Positions 32,201 to 44,870 of a stretch of DNA of 64,000 bases are shown in pieces. Source of the stretch: Erigeron canadensis. Its lineage: Eukaryota; Streptophyta; Magnoliopsida; Asterales; Asteraceae. Under the pieces are notes generated by a model. The model worked only from the letters and a program-made list of their open reading frames with translations. It was not told where the DNA came from and did no database searches. The number at the start of each line of letters is the position of its first letter. Position 1 is the first letter of the stretch. The DNA lies in assembly GCF_010389155.1 (NCBI RefSeq), contig NC_057763.1:4402649-4466648 (forward strand). Reading direction: 5' to 3'. Position numbers and translations under genes: made by a program.

Positions 32201-34701
32201 GTAACCAAAACAAATTTAGTCTCGAGTGTGAACAGGATACAGATAATAACATTCTAAACTGTGAACAGTGTGAACAAAGATGTATGTACTATATATAATT
32301 AATTAATAGTTTGTTGCATTAAGCATGCAGCCTTGTAGTTATGCTAATTTTATGAGAAAATTCGGTGCAGATCATATCGGGTGCTTAAACAGAAAAGGCT
32401 TTTCAAAGCTGAAAAGTTATCCTCAAGAGAATTGGTTTTGTTGTCAGAGATGTGAAGAGGTATGAAAAGCTATTGTTAAGGTCCATTTGCAGCATTTAAT
32501 TTTTGGGGATCTAGTTTTGATTTTAAGTTTTCTATTTTGGTGAAGTTTAGAATTAAATTTCCCTTACATTTATGGTGTTCGGATTCAGACCCCTAAGATT
32601 CTCTGGTTTTTGTTAAAATCTTTTTGAATAATTCGTCAAATGCTCAATAAAATTATAAACTGTCTTAGGGTATTGGTTTTGAAACTAGTTGATTAATAAT
32701 ACTCATCAGTCATCATATGAATCTCTGATTCATGTTGTTCTAATACCATGATCAAGTTATATTAAGAATTACTCTTTTACAGATATATTTGGGCATTAAC
32801 AAGAATTTGGGAGAGGCAATTCCAGTGGGTAGGGATGATTTAAAAATGACTATATTGAAAAACAAGAGATCTAAAGGCGTTGATCATGACATGTCAAATT
32901 TGGAGGACATGACCGAGACCTATAGCAAGCTGAATATTGCTATTAGTGTGATGCACGAGTGTTTCGAGCCCGTTAAGGAACCTCGCACCCAAAGAGATAT
33001 CGTTGAAGATGTTATTTTCTGTAGATGGTAAGTTTAACTTTTCGCTGTATGTCAAGTTATTATATCATTAGATTTTGCTACTTAAACCCTATTAACTTGT
33101 GGTAATCATGTTAAATTAACTACAGCTCAGAGCTGAACCGTTTAAACTTTAAGGGATTCTATACAGTTCTTCTGGAGAAAGATGATGAGCTAGTTTCAGC
33201 GGCTACAATTAGGTAATAATGTAATCACAGAGTTTAGTTATTCATCTCCTTTCATCCTTAATAAATTTACTAATTTATCATATTCTATTGTCACCAATTT
33301 TTAGGATTTATGGAGAAAAGGTTGCGGAACTCCCACTTATTGGTACAAGATTCCGATATCGTAGACGTGGAATGTGTCATGCTCTTATGAATGTGCTTGA
33401 AAATGTAAAATCCCATTTCTTTATTCTGATACTGTACAATAAACTAACTTCTGTGTGCATTATATCCTACTCTAGCATTTACGAATTCTTTTGTATTGTT
33501 ACTATCTTTGGCTTTTTCAGAAGCTTGTGGAATTAGGTGTGGAAAGACTGGTTTTGCCTGCTGTACCAAGCGTGCTACAAACTTGGACCTCATCATTTGG
33601 TTTCTCCGTGATGACCGAAGCACAAAAATTGGATTTTCTTGGCTACACGTTTCTTGATTTCCAAGGCACACACATGTGTCAAAAGTACTTGATGAATACT
33701 CAACCATCTGCAGAATCAAGCATATCTAAAGGTCTGATTTCTGTACCACTCCCTTATGATGTAGAGGTTGAAATATGGGGTTGAGTCACGAATCAGTTTG
33801 GTTGAATTGACCTAAAGCACTTTTTGTTCGTAAGTGCTTAAGTTTATTTTTGTAAATATTAGTTTGTCTAGTACGGTTGTAGAAATGATCTTATATCAAT
33901 ATTAATCTGTTTTCTATAGTAAAATATTCTGAGGTTTGGTGCATTAAAAAGAACTTTACGCCAACTTTCAACTTCATTTTATCTGTTTTAAGCAAATATT
34001 TTGATACAACCATACGTATGGAAATGGGTCGAAACGGGCACCCTTAGTACTACTTAAGGGATTTACAAACATCGTGTGAAACTAATGCAGGCAATAATTA
34101 TGTAATTACTAATGGAAGCAATATCATTGATTTAGATGGTATCAGTGCCATTTCTGAAGTGTCTCAAGTCGAAATAGTCGAGGAGAGTGTAATGGTCGAT
34201 CGACATCCCATAGAGTATGTCTCCGAACCTTATTACCTATTTATTAAAGTTAGGGATTTGCCAATAATTTAAAGAAGTTTTGCAATATACTTTAGACATT
34301 ACCATCATCTATTGCTAGAAAGAATGAAACCTGCCAAAATTTGTCCTTGGAATAACCTTCTATTTGTAGATTTCGTTCTATTTGTGGTTTTGCTGATGAC
34401 TGTAATTTGGCCAGTATTGCTCTAGACAGCCAGAACGACAGTGTGCGTTGCTTGACGCCGTGGGAAATATCGGTAACTTTAATGGAACTTTAATTTACTC
34501 AATGACTGTGTTTATTACCATAAATTGACACAGATTTTTAAATTTAATATTTTGTAGACAAATCAGCCGTCTCATGTAGAATGTGAAACTAGGATAGAGT
34601 GTTCTAATGAAGTATCAAACCCAAAGGAAGAGGACAACAATGGCCATAACGGGAATCTGAAATGCTACCAACGGAGAAAAACAGTTGCTTGCGGGAGCTG
34701 A
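29221..34701 (+). CDS. IDM1-like protein: Agenet-like, Jas/TPL-binding, PHD and GNAT domains
   Basis: IDM1/ROS4-type proteins acetylate histone H3 and help active DNA demethylation prevent silencing. Exons: 29221-29313, 29991-32057, 32152-32281, 32371-32459, 32783-33027, 33126-33212, 33305-33404, 33521-33731, 34091-34214, 34370-34472, 34558-34701, giving 1130 aa. Order: Agenet/Tudor-like segment (aa ~35-150), two repeats of basic, MBD-like sequence (GWKVELKKDF..., GWTKSYADEM...), Jas/TPL-binding region (~578-635), PHD finger (691-733, C693/C696/C705/C708/H713/C716/C729/C732), a second Cys-rich finger to ~793, and a GNAT fold (~875-995) with RYRRRGMCHALM as acetyl-CoA loop. If the weak donor at 33732 is not used, translation stops at 33784 (1024 aa). 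The start ATG has a good context (TCAATGGC). No damage is visible. Confidence 0.9.
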
Positions 34702-35747
34702 ATTGTCTTTTGGGCCGAATCAAATAAAGTAAATATGAGCAGATTCCCTGTCTGCCTTTTGAAAAGAAAACAGTAAGTTGGTTAGATGTAGATTAGCAGA
34801 TGTAAAGTAGTGAAGTTTGTATATTAAAATCGAGATGGGGTCGCACTTCATATTTATGTACAGCTAGTTAGTTACTGGCTGTGTAAGCAGCAACATCAAA
34901 GTAAAGCTTTGAATTTTAGTCTTTCTTTTTCTTTTTTTTTTGGATTAGTTGGTGCTTACAGTTACCAAGAAAAGTGATATTTGAAATGAAAGTCAATCAA
35001 GTCGAAGATCAACATCCTTGTTCATATTTTTTGCAGTAAGTGACCATGGGTCTGCCATACTGCCCCTTGGCATGTGGGGCTCATGGGTATGTTGTGAACC
35101 CAATTTGCAGCTCTGTTCGACTCACAGTAAGCCAGTGGCAGGTTTTGTCCTTTTGTTTGTTTACGTTCCTATGAACCAGCTAATTTCAGTTTGATTTTTG
35201 GTTCTAGCCTTCTACTGTTGGAAAAAGAGACGGGCTATGGATGGGTTCTCGGTTTGTAACCATACCAAACCGGTCTTTTAACGAACAGTTTTACATGTTT
35301 AAATCCCCTAGTTTATATTTAGTTGACCGTCCCGTTTGAGACCCAACTACTTCTCAACCAAAATCAGTTTGGCATACTTTGTGTACTTTGGGTTTTGGTT
35401 AGGTCGTAGCATAAGCCGTTTGGGACAAATATGTTATCAATGGCCTTTAAAGAGTTTTAAACTTGTACTGTTGGATGGTTCAAAGAGGAAAAAGGGAAAA
35501 GAATCTCTAACATCAAAGAATGAATTGCATTGTTATTAATTTATCATTATTATTGAAGACTTAAAGCATAGGCTATAAGGCTAATGGTAAAGTTGGTACT
35601 TGGTCGTTACTCATCAGCTTTTGGGTCCATTTTTTTGGCCCAACATGTTTGTAATAGGCCAATGCTAAAGTTGGTCATCAGCTTCGGGTCCCTTTTTTTG
35701 CCCCAATATGTTGTAAAGAATTATATAAATGAAACATTATCTATTTA
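34702..35747. other. 3' flank of the IDM1-like gene
   Basis: Probable 3' UTR and intergenic sequence. A near-direct repeat of TTGGTCATCAGCTTTTGGGTCC type occurs at ~35600-35700. Short ORFs here have no family features. Confidence 0.45.
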
Positions 35748-36603
35748 CGATAAAACCTCTATAAATTAATTGCCAATTTCTTGATTCCACTCCGCTTTCT
35801 ATAAATTAATAATGTCGGGACTGAGATATTTTATTAAATTATCAAGATATTATTATATCAATAAATTAATAAATTATTAATTTAAAGAGCTTCATGTATC
35901 ACTTTCAAAATTTTCATATCCAATGTACATTCATACATTAAATGACACAAGAGTCCAAAGCAAATTGCTTTCGACGATAAAATCTGTTTCATGAATTCAA
36001 TCGGCTCAAGTAATTTAAACGATGTAAACTATGAAGAAGACATTTGTGAACTTGAGAGCTTAATTACGGGTATGCATTATTAGCACAAAACAGATGTGGG
36101 TGAGCTGAGGGATTATCCTAATGAAAATAATGAATGTTATGAGCTTCAAAATATTGAAGAATTTGTGATGGATATTGTTCAAAATCTAGTTGATAATGAA
36201 GTTGGAGGTGATAAAGTAATTTTGAAATCAATCACTCGGAAATAAACATTATAAGAAGCTAACAACTATTCACAACTTTTTGTTGCGACAATGTCTCAAC
36301 TCGTAAGTGAAATGTAGAAATTTAAGAATAAATTCAACATAGATTTAAAGTTAAAAAAAAACAAGTGACTATATATTTATTTTTTACTAAACAATATTAA
36401 AATTTTAGAATATTTAAAGAATTATTAATTTATAGTTTTGATGGGACCTATATATCTACTTTGGGGTTTTAAAAAAATTATTATCTTATTATCTTATTGA
36501 TTGGTGTCCAATTTTGTACTGGTCTCAAGTTGGGACCGAACAAATTATTAGTTTTATCGAGGTTATTAATTTATCGAGTATTAATTTATAGAGGTTCTAC
36601 TGT
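35748..36603 (+). mobile_element. Decayed pogo/Tigger-like (Emigrant-type) element
   Basis: The left end has TAAAACCTCTATAAATTAAT (35751) and the right end, reversed, has CAGTAGAACCTCTATAAATT (36603-36581). These match the terminal repeats I know for the Emigrant/Lemi1 pogo-like family. Between about 36010 and 36245 an acidic open stretch with one stop (VNYEEDICELESLITGM, later QNIEEFVMDIVQNLVDNEVG) resembles the acidic C-terminus of pogo-like transposases. Most of the transposase is gone. Domain assignment is inference. Confidence 0.6.
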
Positions 36604-37015
36604 ATCTTCATTTAGATATCTATTTTATTATAAATTTCAATGTTACCAATTATAGTACATAAAGTAATTATAATTAGGATGTATCTCTTTCTATTTCGGA
36701 TTTTATTTTAACACTACCAATTATAGTACATCAACCTGATACTATGTGAAATATTAGTCTTACTCCTCATTTCTTACAGTACATTCGCTTACGAATACTA
36801 GAGATCAACATAGACTGGCGAACACTGCAAGAGATTTGGAGGAGACCGGCATAGTTAACCATAGATTATCTTAAACCAAGAAAAAAGATTTAAGATATTG
36901 TCAAAGTTTATTTATTGATATTGCATTTTGTGATTGATATATTAGTGTTACAATTGACATAATTAAAAAAGTGCAATTAGTCCGTCTATCTATCAAAACA
37001 TTTTACATTTTTATA

Positions 37016-37283
37016 TCTTTACTATTTTAGAAAGCAAAAGCCTATTTCTATTTTTAGAAAGTTCTGCCTTTGAAATACCGAAAGTGCCCTTGGACATTTT
37101 ATGTTTTTAATGAATTAATTTACACTTCAACCCTTATCTTCTAAAATATTTTTACTATCACCTTTACATCAACCTACAATCCTATACAATTTGACACCAC
37201 TACCACCACCAATAATACCATCACCGACAACACAAAACCGTCATCCCCGCTAACGCCGTCGCATTGCGCGGGTACCATTCTCG
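37016..37283 (+). mobile_element. Non-autonomous Helitron
   Basis: Starts A^TCTTTACTATTTTAGAAAGC and ends CGCATTGCGCGGGTACCATT then CTCG before T. The hairpin and spacing match the copy at 12851-13161; the last CTAG is mutated to CTCG. 268 bp. Confidence 0.65.
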
Positions 37284-38253
37284 TACTAACTAATCAACCC
37301 ACATATTATGCGAGCCGTTGAATAGAATTTGATTTTTTTTAAATACAACACAATGAATTTCTAAGTGACATAAGTTTTTTCAATCATTTTGTGACCTTTG
37401 CAGATAAAGTTCTAAGATAATTTTAGAATTTGTAAAGTTGTTGTAATTCTAGATTTGCATTGTTGTATTTTCTGCCTTTAGTTCATTGCTAGAGGTTAGT
37501 TTGAGAACCCATTTTTCTGTAATAACTTTGAGAACTCTTAAATTATGTATTGGATTATATGTTTTTTTTTTGTTCATTCACATGTGAAACGTTATAAAAA
37601 TATATATTGTAGAAGAAAGTTTTTTTTCAAAACCTTACATATACCCATTTGTTAACATGTGAACGAAAACGTGAACATATTCATTCACAAGTTCACAAAT
37701 GACTATTTTGAAGGTTTTTTTAAAAAGTTCCTTCTACAACATACTTTTTTATATCATTTCACATGTGAATGATCAAAAAAACATGTGAACAAATATATTA
37801 TTTAAGAGTTCTCATAGTGCTTAAAAAAATAATTCTTAAAATAAGGAAACTCTCTTTCTCTCTCTCTCTCTATATATATATATATACTTTCTTTGTCGTC
37901 CAAAAAAAATACAACACAATAAACGTGTTTAACTTTTTGTTATGTTGAACACTTTTATATAGTATATTTTGAGTAAATGATGTTATAACAATTCAAATCT
38001 CATACCTCTAACTCCAAAATAGTATTCTCATAATCAATTTTGATCTACAAATTAGTTTTCTATTTTAATAGAAACTTCCATGATTATCAAATAAAATTAT
38101 TTTAAAATCATAATATCTTGAAATAAGTTTTCATTTTTTCCCCCACTTTTAATTTTTTGGATGATGTCATAAATTATCAAGATTATATATTAAAATGTCA
38201 TGGAAGTCGATCTGAAAGTAAAATAACATCATCACAATTTTGTTTTATTAAGA
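37284..38253. other. Intergenic region without recognised genes
   Basis: AT-rich. Contains an imperfect inverted repeat around TTCACATGTGAAACGTTATA (37577) and TATATCATTTCACATGTGAA (37752), about 190 bp apart, possibly an old MITE. A (CT)n-(TA)n run lies at 37853-37886. Confidence 0.4.
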
Positions 38254-38410
38254 CGAGCATGGTACCCGTGTAATGCGGCAGCAGTAGTGGGGAATGCGAT
38301 CTGCTTTATTAGGGATTTTGGGTAGTTACGTAAAGAAGAAAAAAAAGTCCAAGGGCAAATAAAGTATTTCAAAGAGAGGATTTGTTTTATTAGGGATTAG
38401 AGATAAGAGA
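38254..38410 (-). mobile_element. Short Helitron remnant (minus strand)
   Basis: Read on the minus strand it ends GCCGCATTACACGGGTACCA TGCTCG before T, the family 3' end. The proposed 5' end A^TCTCTTATCTCTAATCCC is less similar to its relatives. 157 bp. Confidence 0.45.
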
Positions 38411-38515
38411 TTATACATGAGAAATACAAATAATTAAATAAATTTCTCAAAACACAATCCTCTTAACTTCTGTTATTTATGACACTACATCTGGAGTTGT
38501 TTGGTTCAAAAGCTA

Positions 38516-39945
38516 TCTATACTTCTATACTATTTTATGAAGCAAACTACCCCTACCCTTTAAGTAATTAGGAATGTGAAATAACCATATTACCCATCTT
38601 CTTTATTCACTAATTTAAACATTTTCACCTATCTAATACTATCTTATAAAGCATTTTGTTCTTTTTTTTTAAATAAAAGATGATTTGAACTACCCAAAAT
38701 ACCCCTATTCCTCATCTACTAATTTAAACATCTCTACTTAATATACTTATAATAATCTTGAATCTCAACCACTAATTTTTTTTTCTCTCCTCAAATCTCA
38801 ACCACTAATTTTTTTTCCACTCTCCTCCATAAATCATTTTATTCCTCTAGTTCATTCAAAAAAATTTATCTCAAAAACCGTATATCGATAAATTATAAAA
38901 ATCATATGGGGGTTCTTAAAATTTCATGTTCTTTCATTAGAGATCTCATTCGATATACTTTCGACAAATTTTTAAATCTGAGGGCGGATCCCGTACGGCT
39001 AAATCATTTGGCTATCACACTCTATGACTTATCACCTACTATGACCTATCACCCTACCATCTCACCGCCGCAACATGCGAACACTATCTCTCGTTTACCT
39101 ATAATAGCCTTAATGAAATAGGTTACAACATAGATCCTCCAACCTTAAGGAACCATATTAACTAGGGGTGAGCAAAAACCGAACCGGAAAAACAAAAACC
39201 GAAAAAAACCGAACCGAAAAAACCGAAAACCGAACGAAATCTATTGGTTTAGTTTTTGTTTTCCAAAAACCGAACGGATCGGTTCGGTTTTTGGTTTCAT
39301 ATGCCAAAAAACGGATCAAAAATCGAACGGAACCGATACCATTATATTTTAATTTATTTTATATTTATATCATATTACATTTATATTTATTGCTTATAAT
39401 TTGTAAATATGTTAATATATTTAAACTTTTTGTCTTTTTAATGTACAAATCTATATAAATTATATGTTTTAAATGAAAACGTACAATTAAATCAATTCAT
39501 TTTATAAAAGTTATATCAATTTTAACATCTAAAAAGTATAATTAGTTACTAAAAAGCATATCTTTATTTTAGTTTCTATCTATATCATAGTTTTTTTGTT
39601 AATAATTGAAAACTAAATATATAACATCATAAACAAAAAAGTAAATTTAAAAAAAAAAAAAACCGAACAAAAACCGAAACTGATCCAAACCGAATCAAAA
39701 AACCGAAAAAACCGAATCCAACGGTTTTGATTTTCTAAAAACCGAATTGATCGGTTCGGAGATCGGTTTTAGCCAAAAACCGATTCAAACCGCCCCATAC
39801 TCACCCCTAATATTAACCCCTCTTGTATCAATTAATTTAAATTCACCACCACGCACCACCACTGTCACATCACCGCTGCCGCTGCCGTCGTCGTCACACC
39901 TTCGTTGCTACCACCATCACCGCCACATCGCGCGAGCATAGATTT
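38516..39945 (+). mobile_element. Helitron with a nested hAT MITE
   Basis: The 5' end A^TCTATACTTCTATACTATTT, followed by GAAGCAAACTACCCC, is the best example of the family 5' end. The 3' end has CGCCACATCGCGCGAGCATA, a weak version of the hairpin, with no clear CTAG, so the end point is approximate. The host element is interrupted by the hAT MITE at 39163-39809. Confidence 0.55.
39163..39809. mobile_element. hAT-type MITE with perfect 8-bp TSD
   Basis: Ends are a perfect 10-bp inverted repeat, TAGGGGTGAG and CTCACCCCTA. Both flanks are ATATTAAC (39155-39162 and 39810-39817), an exact 8-bp duplication, diagnostic of hAT. The subterminal regions are dense in AACCGAA/TTCGGTT motifs, typical transposase-binding repeats. 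647 bp with no transposase. The ORF-like stretch at 39168 is just the translation of this repeat. Confidence 0.88.
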
Positions 39946-42900
39946 AGCGAACATAAATTTGAATTGTTTTTTTCTTTATCATGTAAGGTAAATGAACATT
40001 TTATCTTCTTATTGAATTTTGAATTGTTTTTGAACTAAATGCCCCGTTCAATCTAATATTCCTTGCTTAATAATATTAGTAATAAAGTGTTTCTCGATGG
40101 TTAATATCAATAATAAAGTGTTTCATAATGGTTCTAATTTAGAATTACCTAGATAATAACATCATAACAATAAGTTTAATCTCTCTTTACATACTAAAGG
40201 AGGGTAACTTAGTTTTGTAGAAATGTTGTGTTGTCAAGCATATAGGCTAGCCACATTGGATCTATGACATCATGAGTGATGAAATTCGTGTGTATTTAGA
40301 GGTGTGTTTGGTATGTGGGAAATTAATATAATAATCAGATGAATTCAAAAAAAAAGCTGGAGGTGGATTGGGCGGGATATAAGGAGGATTAATTTTGAAA
40401 TTGAAGATGGTATTAAAAATGAAAATGGGCGGGATATTAAAAGATTTGGATATATGTTAAATATATATAATATATATGTTCTGACAGTATTTGCATAAGA
40501 GAGAGAAGGTGACTCTTCCTATATACACTTTTCTTATGTTTTCAATATCAAACTCACAATTCAATAATGTAAACTAGATATCTTTCTCTTTCTTTTTTTA
40601 AACTTCTTGCATATACTTTTTCTATCATTTTGTTTCAGGAACAGATCTTGATTACGATGGTGAATTTTACTTTGAAGTTTGAAGATAACAGAGAATATAA
40701 AGGAGTGAATGTGATGTGTAGTTTAAAGTTCTGGTACTCACTACCTCTCGAGATCTTTTTCTTAATAATCAAAGCTTTTATTCATGTATCCAATTGCATT
40801 ATGATTTTGAATTAAAGGGATTCACAGCTTGAAGATGATGATGAAGCAGAAAAGTTATATGAGTTTCTAATAAAGAAAGAAAACAAGATTTTAATTTTAG
40901 GTTTATAAAATTATGTGGGTTTTTAATGGTTTTGACTTTTGTGGGTTTCTTTTTTAATGCTATTTTGATAAGAAGCATTAAAGTAATAACACATGGTTTT
41001 TATGCAGGATATGTGTTGTCCATGTATTTGATGTTATGTCTCAAAGAGGTATATTTACATACTTTGATCGAATCGGGTCACCATCATATATATTCAAATT
41101 CTGAAATTGAAAACTATATATACACTAATTATTTTTTTGTTTATGTTCTTGCTTTTTGTTTTGCATGTGTAATAAAAGTAATTTTTGTACAACATAAGAT
41201 ATTGGTAAGTTAATTAATCATCTACATATTGGTTAGTTAATTAATCAACTGCTAAAAACTTTGTTTCTTTATATATATAGATGATACGGTTTGGGTTTTA
41301 CGATGTGGGTTTTATGATTTGGTTTTATGATGCCTTTATATATATTAGATATGGGTTTTAGATGCGAATTTTGTTTGATGATATATATGTAGAGATATAG
41401 ATATGTAAAGCTGCTTGTGTTTATTTAGGCTTATGATGATGATGATGATGGAAAACAAAAGGCAAGAACAAGGTCTAAACAAATGCAGCCTAATATCAAG
41501 GTATATATATATATATAATATATATATATATTATTGTAAAATATTTAAAATTTTACTTTGCAAGCTAAAATATATGGACTTTTCAATAATGACTATATGT
41601 TTGGTGATAACATAATATGAAACTTCAAAAAGAGGTTGCATCTTTGTAAAGAGAAACTATGATTAAAATTCAAGACTGGCTGTGTGAGATATGATGGTTG
41701 TCTCTTTTTGATTGGCTATGATAATGTGTTTACATTCAAAACAAGTTTGAGGTTATGTGTTCCTTGGCATGGCACTTGAGATGCAGCCATGTTGAACCAT
41801 TACTCTTACTTCAACATGTATGAGCCTATCTAATCTTCGTACCTAGAATGGTATATTCATACAAAAGTTGTTTGCTTGATTGTTCTCTGGTGGCAAAAGG
41901 GTGTTTTGCTGCTGTCACGACTGCTATTTGGGTTGTTTTCATAATTTAGTTGATGGGTCATGTGGGTTGCAGTGCTGATGATTAAGTTGTCTACTAGCAA
42001 CATTTACTTATGGGTTGGGTATAATGGTTGGGAAGTATAGAGTTATCAATTCAAGTTGTAGGGTCTTTCCATTACAGTATTAGCTACTGGTTTTGAAATG
42101 CGTACACTTTAAACTAGAGCTATATAATTTGTATATACGTGTTTTCATTTTCAAATTTCCCAGGTAATGTGGAGCATTGGTTAATTTTTGACCTTCTGGT
42201 GAGTCATATAATGTGTATATATGTGTCCCTTAGTTTATATTTGAAACATATGCATTTTTTTATGAAGAGATGAATCTAATACAAGTGTGTCATCAGAAGT
42301 AAAGGATAAACGGATTTGATCAAATATGAGCATGAAAGGTTTGAACTTTGGCTTCAAGTTATTATGCATTCTTTTCTTTTTGTGGTACCAATTTTTGGAA
42401 TGATATATGGATTTGTTTGTGGTATCTCTACAAGTTAAGGTTTGGAAGTGTCTTTAATGTGCAGTTTTAATAATAAGCTAATATGATCATGTTGATGGAC
42501 ATTTATTTCATGTTGATGATCATGATCTCACAAACTTTGTTATTTTATAAATTTAGTAACATACATAATATAACTAGACAATTTGTGTATAGATTACAAT
42601 TTTGCTATACTTACCTTTTCATATGATAGAGGTTTATTTTGGTATATTTTGAAGCAGAAGAACATGGCTGTATAAACTTGAAGATGATGTTATCGATGAA
42701 TTCGTGCTTAAAAAGTCAATTTTGCGATGGTTAGTTGAAGTTTTTCTTCTTTTTTTTGGTTTTTATTTTTATATTCTGAACTTCTTTTTGACAGCCAGAT
42801 TTTAATTTAAACGGTTCGAATCTGCCATTTTAAGTATCGGCTGAGAACAGGGACATGAATCAGATGAAGGTGTATGTGATTATATTTTGTTTTGTAACTT

Positions 42901-44870
42901 AATCAAAAAAGACAGTAGTTTTGATTTTAGTCTTAGTTCTTAAAGATTTCTATAGGTTTGATGACACCACACGGTTTTTATTTTCAGACGGGTGAATTAA
43001 CGAGTGATGACTTTAAAGGCTTCAAGGAAATAAAACATCTTGAGAAATGACTATGATGATTGAAAGTTCTACATTATTCCAGCTACATAGTGGTGTCATC
43101 AATACTTATGTTTTAGAAATGGTTTTTTGAATTAGTAAATAAAGTCTATTGTGTTTTGAATTCCATAGTACTAATTTTATAAGTAGTCATCATTGTTATA
43201 GTTCACATTTTGATATTTAAATGATGGGATTTATGCAGGAAAGAGTTGAAAAAGAGAATGAAATCTTATGTTGGGCATGGCTTGGCAGAAATTACAATAC
43301 GAGAAGAATACGGGAAGTCGATAAGTAGACAACCACCAGTTTTGTGACTATTGGTCTTGTTAATTTTCTATGTTCTGCTGTAGTTCATGTTATTTTCAAT
43401 ATATTCCATATGATGAGCTGGAGTAGACAAGCACCAGGTTAGTATATTACAAAGACCACATGGTCAGTAATGTGATCTCATTTGTTTTTTTTTTAATCCA
43501 GATTCTGATGGTAAACTTAGCAAGATCCATGTGATGTTCCATCCTACTTATAAGTTAAGGTGTTGGCTTATAATGCTTATTTATATCTTGGTTTTGTAGT
43601 TATGATGCACTCAAACAATGCTATTTGGTTTTCAAAAATCTGTCCCAAACTCAATACAAAACATTAAGGGTTGTTGATGGAGGGCCATGGAGGAGGTTAT
43701 GTGCATTGTCTGCTATTTGGGTATTTCCTTTACATTATGATTCAAATCAGTGTGAATTTTGACTCAGTTTTTCTTTTGTAGTATTACTAGCGCCTCAAAG
43801 ACAATGGTTGAAAAGAGGGGAGCCTTCAATTGAAGGTAAGGTTTCATTTGTAAGTAATAATTTTGCTTCAACATGATGTGGTTAAGAAAAGCCTTGTGCA
43901 ATTGACGTATACTGATGCTTCTAAACAAGAACATAAGCCTCCTTAGATGAAAAAATAGAGGTTATAGGCTTTTATATTGATTACATATAAAAGGTTCAAC
44001 ATGTATGGTTCATTTATGGAAGGAGTTTTCAATCAATGTCCCTTTTACTAAGTATAGATTTTGCTTTTAAATTTATGAACTTGATAATCATTATTAGCAT
44101 TGGTTAAGTAGGGCGAAACTTTGAAATGCGTAGGTTTTCAAGACTTCATTCTGTGAATTTGCTGGTCATTTTAGTTATTGGTGTATTTTAAAGTTTGATT
44201 GTGTTTATGCAGGTTTGTTTAGGCTGAATACGGGCTGTCGACAAGAAAGGTGAATGTTGATTCTAATTCTGAGAATGATATTGAAATTTTATATTTTAGA
44301 AATGAAGCTAAAATGTTACATGTATGCCATGTTTTCTTCCTTCTTGCAGCCAAGTGATCATAACACGTATGCAGCTATTGAGGCTACATACAAGTATTTG
44401 AGGAGACTTACAACACAAAGTAAGAGGATAACATTGCAGCAGTGATCAAAGTTAGATTTGATAAATTTTTGATAATATGAAATGGTGACTGTAAATGATA
44501 ATTATGTTTATGGGCTTATGCATTTGATAATTTATTTGGATTTCAATAATTGTAGAATGTGGATAAATGATATGGGTGCTTTTAGGTGGGGAACTAATAT
44601 GTACACCCCTAGATTTTGACAATACTAAGTGGTATTAAGTCGATAAATAAATATGCGTTATTATATAACAATTTGGTTTTTGTACAATTTTCTTTTTTTG
44701 TTGTAAGTGATATTAACTAAATGCAAGGCGTTTGTACTTAATAGTTTGTAGTATTAGATACTAAACTTTTAAACTAATTATTTTCTTTCTCAAATTAATT
44801 TTATATTAATTTACTAAAAACGATTTTTAAAAACTTACCTGAGTTTTTTGCAGGATAAAAATCTAGTATC
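39946..44870. other. Long stretch of uncertain content
   Basis: No gene could be assembled. Short open stretches next to good splice-like signals occur: 40640-40730 (MVNFTLKFEDNREYKGVNV), 40820-40890 (LEDDDEAEKLYEFLIKK), 42660-42720, and 44350-44445 (TYAAIEATYKYLRRLTTQ). They do not join into one frame and match no family I recognise. Possibilities are a spliced non-coding RNA, a badly decayed gene or captured gene fragments. GAT repeats (41432-41449) and (TA)n (41500-41535) are present. Confidence 0.3.

Noticed and set aside
36001..36245. Acidic open stretch as an independent small gene
   Set aside because: It has an internal stop and lies between pogo-type ends; a transposase remnant is simpler.
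39168..39458. Open frame rich in K/T/E/R repeats
   Set aside because: It is the translation of AACCGAA subterminal repeats of the hAT MITE at 39163-39809, not a gene.
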